Shown: one piece after another, positions 6,705 through 13,573 of the stretch
Layout: each line of letters starts with the position of its first letter
How positions within the stretch are numbered: position 1 is the stretch's first letter
NCBI GenBank assembly: GCA_964506325.1
Contig: CAZDLO010000077.1
Coordinates: 1 to 16,794 of the forward strand
Direction: 5' to 3'
From: CAINVV01 sp964506325
GTDB lineage: Bacteria > Bacteroidota > Bacteroidia > Bacteroidales > Prolixibacteraceae
DNA: 16,794 nt
Notes under the pieces: model-generated
What the model was told of the DNA's origin: nothing
Databases searched by the model: none
Seen by the model: the letters and a program-made list of their open reading frames with translations, nothing else
Position numbers and translations under genes: made by a program

Positions 6705-9167
6705 TCAGAATTTGAAATTCAGGGTGAATTTATACGCAAAATTTTCCATGGCTGTGTTAAGCCTGTAGGGACCGTACCTGTAATAAGTGCCAATGCCAAG
6801 CCCGACGAAGTTGATGTTAATGATCTTGTTCAACTCTATCCCGGACTCAAAAAATCCTTTCCTGAAATCCGTGGTGCCCGATTCAGCCTGATAATTCTGC
6901 TGCAAGGAGCCGAAACCAATATTTTGGGCCAGCGATAGCTCCGGACGGAAGAAATACCAGGAGGGAATAAACCTGCTTCCAAAATTGTGGCGAATATGTA
7001 GTGCGGCATACTGGTCTGCTGAAAACTCGTTCAGGCGCATTGTTGCAAAGGCATAGTGTGCCAGCAGTGTAAATGCGGCCGGGTAACTGCCGTAGCCATG
7101 GAACCATTCAGTGATGGGTGAGGCATTGAAGATTATTCCGCCTCTGAACATCAAAGAGGTTGTTCCAAAAGCAGATAACCGGATATCGAATTTTGCCTTG
7201 GAATCAATTTTGGTAAACTGGTAGGCGCTCTCCAGAAGTTTTAATCCCTGAATAACAGTCAGGTAGAAATCAGATTTGGGAGGAGCGTTTTGAATCAACT
7301 CTTCAGGATCATTCAGGAAGGATATGCCTGGTGAGTACCTGAGTTCAAATCCTATTCGTGTCAGCCGGAAGGGATCCCATTCCATGTCACTGAAATTCCC
7401 GTACGAATTTTTCGAATTGTAGGCATAATCGGCAAAGAATTTTGTATTCAGGGGTTCAATGGGGCGAATTTCGATACTGCCATAGTAATTGTTGGTATAA
7501 TACATGTTGTTGACCAACAGTGAGCGGTAATATTCAGGTTCGAAAAGGTCGAAATCGGTTAGCATCTCCTCGACCCCAAACTCTTTTTTGACGTCCTTGT
7601 GCCCCAGTTCAATTTTGAAGTCAGCATATCCTGTCGGGTAGATCCTGAGCCACTCTCCGTGCCTGAACTGTCCGTCTCCTGTCCCGTAGGTAAAATAGAT
7701 TCCTGTGGCCAGGTATTTGGATAACTTCCGGTTGCTTTCAATACCGAGCCCGACCTTGTACCCCTCATTGATATTGTATCCAAAGAGATAAGTATAATTA
7801 ACACTCACTACCCCAATCGGTATTGTCCCGAGTGAAAGGGCGTGAATAAGTTTTACCTTCTGACTCAGCCGGGCCTTCCGCTCCAGGCTGTCGAGGTAAT
7901 GGTTGGTCAGTGAATCGTTGGTTTCCAGGGGGATCGAACGAAAAACCCTGAATTCATACAGGGAATCCTTTTTTTCGGGCGAAACGGTAACTCCATATTT
8001 TGGGAATGATTTTGGGTCAAGGGGCATGTTGACCATTTTCCTGGACAATTGTGTCTGGCTGAAAGCTGTTACGGAGAGTTCGACCGGCTTCCCCAGGTTT
8101 TTTTTTGCATCCAGCAGGAGAGCTGTCACCATTTTAAAATTAATGGATGCATTCATCTGGGCAGGAAACCAATGGCCTGATTCAGTCTGGTCAAAATGCT
8201 GCCAGATTGATGCAAAGACCTGTTTCTTGTCCAGGACTGCCGGTTCTGCGAAGATATTCCGGACTGCAGAATTGTTGGAGCTGATGTGTAAAAATCCTTT
8301 TAATCCGTCAAATTTGTGATTTCCGGAAGGGTAGAAGCGGATCAGGAATGTGGTATCCTGCGGGCTTACCACAACGGTGTCCTCGACCACAAATGCATAG
8401 TATTTTAAGGCAGTTTTGCTGATCGGTGAGAGATATTTGCTGTCGAGCAGGGAACAATGCTCATCGTAAATTGAAATGCCCTGCAGCTGGGAGGAGAGAA
8501 GCATGAACACCTCTTTTTTCAGTCCGGCCATTTTTGAGGACATGATTTCTTCATTCTCGTGCTTAGGACGCAGGAACTTCTTATTGCTGACGGTTTCAAT
8601 GGAAAACATATGGCTGGCTTCAAACCGTTTTTGCAAATTCTCAAATTCGACCGAAGAAATTTTCTTTTTCCCGTTCGGTTTGTCTTTGGAAAATGGTTCC
8701 GTGGAAAGCAGGAAGCTGTGGCTGGAGGTGAACTGGTAACTCTCCAGTCCGGCAGGGTTGTTTTCGTCCGAATGTTCCAGCACTGACTGCATGATCCGGT
8801 AAGAAGGATTATCCCCCTTCTTGCTGCTGAATTTTGCGGAGCTGTTGTCAGGAATGAGCCTGACCGCCAGGTTCGGATTCCATCCTTTGTTTACCTGTAT
8901 GGAGAGGGGTTTGTAGCCTGTGCAGCTGAAACGGACCTTCCTGACACTGTCTGGAAATGAGAAATTTCCTTGGCTGTCGCTGGTGGTACCTGTTTTACCA
9001 TCATCAAAGTGCAGGAGAACAAACGGAAGGTGTGACTGGTCGGTATTACTTGCAACATGTCCGCTGATTATGCGGGATTGCGCGGGCACGTTGTTTGCCG
9101 TTACAGAAAGGAAAAACAGGGAAATAAAAAAAAGACAAACCCTATTCTTCGTTCTCCTGCAACTCAT
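6705..9167 (-). CDS. DUF5686 family outer-membrane protein with carboxypeptidase-regulatory-like domain
   Basis: An 820-residue exported protein. Residues 1-29 form a signal peptide (basic start, LFFISLFFLSVTA core, AQS near the cleavage site). Residues about 33-107 form a CarboxypepD_reg-like beta-sandwich (ISGHVASNTDQSHLPFV, GTTSDSQGNFSFPDSV, FSCTGYKPLS), as found at the N terminus of many Bacteroidota outer-membrane proteins. The rest matches my recollection of DUF5686, with a C-terminal half rich in alternating aromatic beta strands and a terminal phenylalanine (YKFTLNFKF), as expected for a beta-barrel. The function of the family is unknown to me. Its ATG lies inside the 3' end of the preceding membrane-protein gene (26-nt overlap), so translation is probably coupled. 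It is the last gene of the sigma-factor operon, and no terminator is evident before the convergent ABC permease gene. Confidence 0.85.
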   Translation of the reverse strand: MSCRRTKNRVCLFFISLFFLSVTANNVPAQSRIISGHVASNTDQSHLPFVLLHFDDGKTGTTSDSQGNFSFPDSVRKVRFSCTGYKPLSIQVNKGWNPNLAVRLIPDNSSAKFSSKKGDNPSYRIMQSVLEHSDENNPAGLESYQFTSSHSFLLSTEPFSKDKPNGKKKISSVEFENLQKRFEASHMFSIETVSNKKFLRPKHENEEIMSSKMAGLKKEVFMLLSSQLQGISIYDEHCSLLDSKYLSPISKTALKYYAFVVEDTVVVSPQDTTFLIRFYPSGNHKFDGLKGFLHISSNNSAVRNIFAEPAVLDKKQVFASIWQHFDQTESGHWFPAQMNASINFKMVTALLLDAKKNLGKPVELSVTAFSQTQLSRKMVNMPLDPKSFPKYGVTVSPEKKDSLYEFRVFRSIPLETNDSLTNHYLDSLERKARLSQKVKLIHALSLGTIPIGVVSVNYTYLFGYNINEGYKVGLGIESNRKLSKYLATGIYFTYGTGDGQFRHGEWLRIYPTGYADFKIELGHKDVKKEFGVEEMLTDFDLFEPEYYRSLLVNNMYYTNNYYGSIEIRPIEPLNTKFFADYAYNSKNSYGNFSDMEWDPFRLTRIGFELRYSPGISFLNDPEELIQNAPPKSDFYLTVIQGLKLLESAYQFTKIDSKAKFDIRLSAFGTTSLMFRGGIIFNASPITEWFHGYGSYPAAFTLLAHYAFATMRLNEFSADQYAALHIRHNFGSRFIPSWYFFRPELSLAQNIGFGSLQQNYQAESGTTDFRKGFFESGIELNKIININFVGLGIGTYYRYGPYRLNTAMENFAYKFTLNFKF

Positions 9168-9822
9168 TTAAAGACTGGATTAATTGATCTTGGTACTTCC
9201 CGAACAAGAGGTTAAAACCTTTGTGAAAGATATATATTATAGACCCAATTAACAAGCTGAGCAGTACAAGCATCAAAACAGATGCGATCACAACCGAAAG
9301 TGTTGTAGGTTCCTGGATGGTCCGGATCGTTTCAAATCCCTTCTGTGCACCGGAGATGAATCCGAGGCCTATTCCTGCACTCAAAATGGCAACCGCCACA
9401 TAAAATTCTTTCTTAAAAGTATCAAGTAGTTTAAGCACTTTCTGTATTGCACCTCCCAGGTCCTGATCTGCCAGGGTATGAACCTTCAGCCGGCGGTACC
9501 TTACCACGAAAAGAAGGATGGATACCATAAGCGTTAAATTTACGCACCATTCGAGCAGGTTAATCCAGATGGGTACTTCCAGGGATACATCCAGTTTATC
9601 CGGGAAAATAAACTCGGCCGGCACCAGTAAGTCGGCCAGTGTCAGGAAGAAAAAGAAAACAAGGAACCAGATGCCAATCTTAACACTTCTGTCCAGCCTC
9701 GATAGAATTCCTGTTCCGCGGCTATGCAGCATCTTGTTTATTTTGGAGGCGTCAAGCACTTTCCCGCGGACTTTATCCGGCGTTGCACTCTGCCATGCTT
9801 TTTTCAATTCATTCAATTCCAT
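9142..9822 (-). CDS. Four-helix membrane protein, candidate anti-sigma partner
   Basis: A 226-residue protein with a cytoplasmic-looking N-terminal helix (MELNELKKAWQSATPDKV, residues 1-18) and basic stretch, then about four membrane segments: 48-66, 84-107, 141-157 and 173-198. It ends in a polar, acidic tail (YQDQLIQSLNELQENEE). The start codon directly abuts the sigma-factor stop (TAGATG) and the end overlaps the DUF5686 gene by 26 nt. Proteins placed like this behind ECF sigma factors are often anti-sigma factors. The short N-terminal helical region could bind the sigma factor, but there is no HxxxCxxC zinc anti-sigma motif and no periplasmic sensor domain of size. The anti-sigma role is therefore inference from position and topology. 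Confidence 0.8.
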   Translation of the reverse strand: MELNELKKAWQSATPDKVRGKVLDASKINKMLHSRGTGILSRLDRSVKIGIWFLVFFFFLTLADLLVPAEFIFPDKLDVSLEVPIWINLLEWCVNLTLMVSILLFVVRYRRLKVHTLADQDLGGAIQKVLKLLDTFKKEFYVAVAILSAGIGLGFISGAQKGFETIRTIQEPTTLSVVIASVLMLVLLSLLIGSIIYIFHKGFNLLFGKYQDQLIQSLNELQENEE

Positions 9823-10317
9823 CTATTTACGCTCTCTGCTTTTAACAAAGGATTCAAGTTTTTTCTTGATCCTGTTCATCTTTACTCTCACATAGTTCTG
9901 CGAAATACCCGTTATTTCCGAAATCTCCTCATATTGTTTGTCCTCGAGATAGAGCAAAGTGATTGATTTTTCAATTCCGGTAAGTTGATTTATTGCTTCA
10001 TACATCAAATTGAGATGTTCTTCCTTTTCATAATCGTAGGATTCATCTGCCAGGAGATACAACTCCTTGCCAAGCTCGCTCCTTTTTCTGGTCTTGGCAT
10101 CTTTTTTGAAATTCGTTATTGCCGTGTTGATCGCCACACGATACATCCAGGTTGAGAATTTCGATTGCTCCCTGAACTTGTCATAGGATTTCCACAACTG
10201 GATGAGTATCTCCTGAAAAAGATCTTTGCGATCATCCTCATTGTCACAGTAAATCCTTGTGACCTTGTGGATGATCCCCTGGTTCTGGGTGATATTATGC
10301 AAAAAATCCTCTTTCAC
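9823..10317 (-). CDS. ECF-type sigma-70 family RNA polymerase sigma factor
   Basis: A 164-residue two-domain sigma factor that would direct RNA polymerase to its own promoters. Region 2 spans about 8-75 with the signature DLFQEILIQLWKSYDKF (32-48) and FSTWMYRVAINTAI (54-67). Region 4 spans about 103-158 with a helix-turn-helix around EEISEITGISQNYVRVKMNR (130-149). The start codon is GTG (complement of 10315-10317): an in-frame TAA lies three codons upstream, and the next Met is residue 58, inside region 2. The gene follows the pseudouridine synthase on the same strand after 53 bp and is followed with zero spacing by the membrane protein gene. I found no clear promoter in the 53-bp gap, so it may be read from upstream or from its own ECF promoter. 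Confidence 0.95.
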   Translation of the reverse strand: MKEDFLHNITQNQGIIHKVTRIYCDNEDDRKDLFQEILIQLWKSYDKFREQSKFSTWMYRVAINTAITNFKKDAKTRKRSELGKELYLLADESYDYEKEEHLNLMYEAINQLTGIEKSITLLYLEDKQYEEISEITGISQNYVRVKMNRIKKKLESFVKSRERK

Positions 10318-10370
10318 TTCTGTTTAATTAGTCTTGAAAACAAGAAAAAAATTACAAAAACCGGACAATA

Positions 10371-11549
10371 CTAGTTTGAGCTCATCTTTAGCATGTTTAC
10401 CTCTTCCTGGGTAAGGAAGCGCCATTTTCCGCGCGGTAGATTTTTCTTGGTAAGTCCGCAGAAGTATACGCGGTCCAGTTTGACAACCTTGTACCCCAAA
10501 TGTTCAAAAATGCGTCTTACAATTTTATTCTTGCCGGAGTGTATTTCAATTCCCACCTGCTTTTTGTCCTCTTCATCGGCATAACTGACCGAATCTGCGG
10601 CTACGAATCCGTCCTCGAGGGTGATTCCGTTGACAATCTCTTCCAGGTGCGATTTGGAAACCTTCTGGTCGAGGTGCACGTGGTATATTTTTTTGCGGTT
10701 GTACTTCGGGTGAGTGAGGCGTTTGGTAAGGTCGCCGTCGTTGGTAAACAACAGCAGACCTGTCGTACTCTTGTCAAGCCTTCCAACCGGATAGATTCTC
10801 TCATAGCAGGCATTCTGAACCAGGTCCATCACAGTTTTTTCGGCATGCGGATCTTCAACCGTCGTGACAAATCCTTTGGGTTTGTTCAGCAGAACATAAA
10901 CCTTTTTTTCAATGCTGAGCAACTTGCCGTTAAAACTTACTGAATCACCCATGAGTACCTTGAAGCCCATTTCAGATACAATCTCCCCGTTGACTGTGAC
11001 ACAACCTGTGGCAATGTAGGTATCTGCCTCTCTCCGCGAGCACATCCCTGAATTTGCGATGAAACGGTTCAGACGTATGGTTCCGTCGGTTTTTGGTTTC
11101 CTGGCTAATGGACTTCTTTTACCCTTGTCCAGCTCATTGATGACATTTTTCTTCCCTATTCTTCCGCGCAGGACCTTTCCCCCGGTAGTAAGGAAACTGT
11201 CTGTCTCAGTTTCTTCAAAACGTTTCTGAGTCGGTTTGTTGATTACCGTGCGGCGAAAAATATCTGAAGTTCGTTCCCGGGTAATTCTTTTAGGCCTTGC
11301 CTGTTCTTCACGGGTGGGCGCAGGCTTGGATTTGCCAATCCGTTTTCCTGGGCCGGTGAGTACAGGGATATCAATTTTTTTCCTGGCTTTGACCACCTCC
11401 TCAGGGTAGGCTGTTCCCGTCCTTATGACTCTCTTCGACTTATGGGCTGAGCCTGATGTCTCTTCTTTTTTAATGCGGGGCCTGCTACCCGGGGTGCGAT
11501 TCACGACGGTACGCTTGTTATCGCGCTCCTGTCCTCTTACTCGTTTCAT
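10371..11549 (-). CDS. RsuA/RluB-family rRNA pseudouridine synthase with long basic N-terminal extension
   Basis: Converts a specific uridine to pseudouridine in ribosomal RNA; RluB-like (23S rRNA) is the likeliest subclass, but the target cannot be read from sequence. An S4 RNA-binding domain lies at about 157-205 (IRLNRFIANSGMCSRREADT). The catalytic domain follows, with GRLDKSTTGLLLFTNDGDL at 256-274 (catalytic Asp259) and NKIVRRIFEHLGYKV at 341-355. Residues 1-155 are an extra Arg/Lys-rich, low-complexity, probably disordered segment of the sort seen in Bacteroidota homologues; it may bind RNA. The core alone (about 235 aa) is the usual family size. The ATG start is followed at once by this basic segment, so a start further inside cannot be excluded. 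A -7 box candidate lies 86 bp upstream, and repeat copy A falls in the predicted leader. Confidence 0.93.
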   Translation of the reverse strand: MKRVRGQERDNKRTVVNRTPGSRPRIKKEETSGSAHKSKRVIRTGTAYPEEVVKARKKIDIPVLTGPGKRIGKSKPAPTREEQARPKRITRERTSDIFRRTVINKPTQKRFEETETDSFLTTGGKVLRGRIGKKNVINELDKGKRSPLARKPKTDGTIRLNRFIANSGMCSRREADTYIATGCVTVNGEIVSEMGFKVLMGDSVSFNGKLLSIEKKVYVLLNKPKGFVTTVEDPHAEKTVMDLVQNACYERIYPVGRLDKSTTGLLLFTNDGDLTKRLTHPKYNRKKIYHVHLDQKVSKSHLEEIVNGITLEDGFVAADSVSYADEEDKKQVGIEIHSGKNKIVRRIFEHLGYKVVKLDRVYFCGLTKKNLPRGKWRFLTQEEVNMLKMSSN

Positions 11550-11577
11550 GCGTAAATAATTTGATTTTTAAAGGTCG

Positions 11578-11629
11578 AATGGAATACCCAGTTATTCACT
11601 ATCGATTGGTGTGAACATATTCTCATGAG
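11578..11629 (+). repeat. Degenerate intergenic repeat, copy A
   Basis: Architecture: ATGGAATACCCAG (11579-11591), 18 nt, TGTGAAC (11610-11616), 7 nt, CATGAG (11624-11629). It matches copy B in all three blocks, with the same 7-nt spacing between the last two. It matches copy C at 28 of 38 ungapped positions over 11578-11615, including a 10-base identity TTGGTGTGAA. Confidence 0.6.
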
Positions 11630-11634
11630 TATTT

Positions 11635-11642
11635 CAAACGTA
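11635..11642 (-). promoter_or_regulatory. -7 box candidate for the pseudouridine synthase gene
   Basis: Read on minus this is TACGTTTG, an exact match to the Bacteroidetes TAnnTTTG consensus. Transcription would start near 11629, giving an 80-nt leader that covers repeat copy A. No TTTG is seen 19 nt further upstream. Confidence 0.3.
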
Positions 11643-11680
11643 AATAATAGTATTAATATTTTGAATATCAGAACGTACGT

Positions 11681-11732
11681 ATGGAACCCCCAGGGCAATT
11701 TACATGCTATATTGTGAACGATAGTGCATGAG
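11681..11732 (+). repeat. Degenerate intergenic repeat, copy B
   Basis: ATGGAACCCCCAG (11681-11693; 11 of 13 identical to copy A), 19 nt, TGTGAAC (11713-11719), 7 nt, CATGAG (11727-11732). The middle segments do not align well, so only the blocks and spacings are conserved. Confidence 0.5.
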
Positions 11733-11767
11733 GGTTTCACTTGTTTTTATTTTGTTTTTTACGGCCC

Positions 11768-11819
11768 AATAGAATACCAACATAATGATAACCGGTTGGT
11801 GTGAAAATTGTCATAACGG
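11768..11819 (+). repeat. Degenerate intergenic repeat, copy C
   Basis: AATAGAATACC (11768-11778), 17 nt, TTGGTGTGAA (11796-11805). Spacing between the two blocks is identical to copy A (17 nt), and the copies start 190 bp apart. The CATGAG end seen in A and B is not preserved; the end given is by analogy of length. Confidence 0.55.
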
Positions 11820-11821
11820 GT

Positions 11822-11835
11822 TTTTCACGGTATTC
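11822..11835 (-). repeat. Condensed inverted copy of the repeat boxes
   Basis: TTTTCACGGTATTC is the reverse complement of GAATACC joined directly to GTGAAAA. Both pieces can pair with copy C: GAATACC at 11772-11778 and GTGAAAA at 11801-11807. An RNA from this region could form a stem with a 14-nt loop and a one-sided 22-nt bulge. Confidence 0.4.
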
Positions 11836-11915
11836 TTTCTGCTATACTGATTCGCTGCAAATTTCGGAAAAAAATGCGGATAAAATACAGTGATCCGATC
11901 ATTCGGTTTCGCGTC

Positions 11916-11946
11916 TTTGAAAAACAACTATTAATTAACAATTTTG
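11916..11946 (+). promoter_or_regulatory. Bacteroidetes-type promoter candidate for glmM
   Basis: TTTG (11916-11919), 19-nt spacer, CAATTTTG (11939-11946), which differs from TAnnTTTG at the first base only. The predicted start is near 11952, giving a leader of about 20 nt. Confidence 0.45.
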
Positions 11947-11970
11947 TACCTAAATATTTAAATGTAAAGA

Positions 11971-13359
11971 ATGAGCCTGATTAAGTCGATTTCCGGAATA
12001 AGGGGTACCATCGGAGGAGTGCAGGGAGAAGGACTGACACCGATTGATATTGTTAAATACGTTGCAGCGTATGCGGCCTGGGTGAGAGAAATGCAACCCG
12101 GTGCACATAAGTTGAATATCGTTGTGGGCAGGGATGCCCGCATCTCAGGTGAGATGGTCAACAAGCTCGTTTCCGGAACCTTGATGGGAATGGGCGCAGA
12201 TGTTACGGACATCGGGCTGGCTACCACCCCTACCACCGAACTTGCCGTGGTGGCTGAGAAGGCTCACGGAGGTATCATTCTGACTGCCAGTCACAATCCC
12301 AAACAATGGAATGCCCTGAAATTGCTGAATGCAGAAGGGGAATTCCTGAATGACCAGGAAGGCAAAAGGATCCTGGCACTGGCGGAAGCCGGAGAATTTG
12401 GTTTTTCCGGTGTCGACGGACTTGGTGCCATTCGCCTGGCAGACTATACTGACTATCACATTAAAAAAGTACTGGACTTAAAACTGGTTGATACGGAGGC
12501 CATTAGGGCTGCCGGCTTTACCGTTGCCATCGATGCGGTAAATTCTGTCGGAGGTCTGGCCGTTCCACGGCTGCTGAAGGCGCTTGGAGTAAAAAAGGTT
12601 GTTGAAATCAACTGCGATCCGACCGGGAATTTTGCGCATCAGCCCGAACCTCTGCCGGAAAACCTTATTGAAACTGCTTCCAGTGTATTGGAAAGCAAAG
12701 CGGATGTCGGTTTTGTGGTAGATCCCGATGTCGACCGGCTGGCCATTATAAGCGAAGACGGAACCATGTTCAACGAGGAATATACCCTTGTTGCCGTTGC
12801 AGATTACATCCTGGCCCACACCCCGGGAAATACTGTGTCTAACCTATCCTCTTCCAGGGCCCTGCAGGATATTTCGGAAAAGTACGGTGTATTGTATACC
12901 CCTTCGGCGGTTGGGGAAGTAAATGTTACCCGTGCCATGAAAGATACCGGTGCTGTCATCGGGGGAGAAGGTAACGGAGGAATTATCTATCCGGAAAGCC
13001 ATTATGGCAGGGATGCCCTGGTTGGGATCGCTTTGTTCCTCAGCCATCTGGCCAAGAGCAGTATGAAGTGTTCGGTACTGCGCGCCGGATATCCATCCTA
13101 TTATATGGCCAAGAAAAAAATTGAACTTTCCGGGAACATCGATCTTGAAGCAATTTTGCAGAAGATGAAGGATCGTTACAGAAATGAAAAAACAAATGAT
13201 GTGGATGGGGTCAGGATTGATTTTGACAGGGAATGGGTCCATTTGCGCAAATCAAATACCGAACCAATCATCCGGGTATACGCTGAAAGCAGCAGTTCGG
13301 AGAAGGCAGAAGCGCTGGCCCGGAAAATTATCAGCGATGTAAGGAGTTTTTTGGAATAA
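11971..13359 (+). CDS. glmM: Phosphoglucosamine mutase (alpha-D-phosphohexomutase family)
   Basis: Converts glucosamine-6-phosphate to glucosamine-1-phosphate on the way to UDP-GlcNAc for peptidoglycan and lipid A. The 462-residue length fits the form annotated as GlmM in Bacteroidales. Four family motifs are in order: the phosphoserine loop TASHNP (105-110, Ser107), the Mg2+ loop DPDVDR (251-256), the sugar-specificity loop GGEGNGG (331-337) and the phosphate-binding loop RKSNTEPIIRVYAES (426-440). The start ISGIRGTIGG is also typical. The GEGNGG loop differs from the GEQSGH of Escherichia coli-type GlmM, so a phosphoglucomutase or phosphomannomutase activity cannot be excluded from sequence alone. 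A promoter candidate lies 25 bp upstream. No terminator is visible before mdh, 214 bp downstream. Confidence 0.88.
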   Translation: MSLIKSISGIRGTIGGVQGEGLTPIDIVKYVAAYAAWVREMQPGAHKLNIVVGRDARISGEMVNKLVSGTLMGMGADVTDIGLATTPTTELAVVAEKAHGGIILTASHNPKQWNALKLLNAEGEFLNDQEGKRILALAEAGEFGFSGVDGLGAIRLADYTDYHIKKVLDLKLVDTEAIRAAGFTVAIDAVNSVGGLAVPRLLKALGVKKVVEINCDPTGNFAHQPEPLPENLIETASSVLESKADVGFVVDPDVDRLAIISEDGTMFNEEYTLVAVADYILAHTPGNTVSNLSSSRALQDISEKYGVLYTPSAVGEVNVTRAMKDTGAVIGGEGNGGIIYPESHYGRDALVGIALFLSHLAKSSMKCSVLRAGYPSYYMAKKKIELSGNIDLEAILQKMKDRYRNEKTNDVDGVRIDFDREWVHLRKSNTEPIIRVYAESSSSEKAEALARKIISDVRSFLE

Positions 13360-13401
13360 AGTTATCTGATAAACAAGTTGTTGCATAATAATTGAATCTC
13401 A

Positions 13402-13432
13402 ATTGCGGGTGATCAATTATTTAATAATTTTG
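13402..13432 (+). promoter_or_regulatory. Bacteroidetes-type promoter candidate for mdh
   Basis: TTG (13403-13405), 19-nt spacer, TAATTTTG (13425-13432), an exact -7 consensus. Transcription would start near 13438, leaving a leader of about 135 nt. That leader contains a minimal ATG-AAA-TAG frame at 13479-13487, directly preceded by a purine-rich AGGAAGG. Confidence 0.5.
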
Positions 13433-13573
13433 CATCCGGTTTTATTTGAAACGAAGAATAGGAAATTCTCCAGGAAGGATGAAATAGCCGGGATCGATTT
13501 AGGTCAGTTGAAATATTGAAAATAAAATTGAAGGCTGTTGCATACGAAAATTAATAAATAAAATATATAAGGT

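Larger units (their letters stand above)
11550..11970. other. Divergent intergenic region with degenerate repeats, between pseudouridine synthase and glmM
   Basis: A 421-bp non-coding region. It contains a -7 box for the minus-strand gene (11635-11642), three copies of a degenerate direct repeat (A 11578-11629, B 11681-11732, C 11768-11819), a condensed inverted copy (11822-11835) and the glmM promoter candidate (11916-11946). Short open frames that cross it look random. Confidence 0.7.

Noticed and set aside
6708..6720. GAATTT-G-AAATTC hairpin as a terminator between the convergent ABC permease and DUF5686 genes
   Set aside because: It is short, AT-only, lies inside the DUF5686 coding end and has no T-run.
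11546..11740. A 64-codon minus-strand ORF covering the pseudouridine synthase leader
   Set aside because: It overlaps repeat copies A and B and the -7 box, is AT-driven, and has no promoter or conserved feature.
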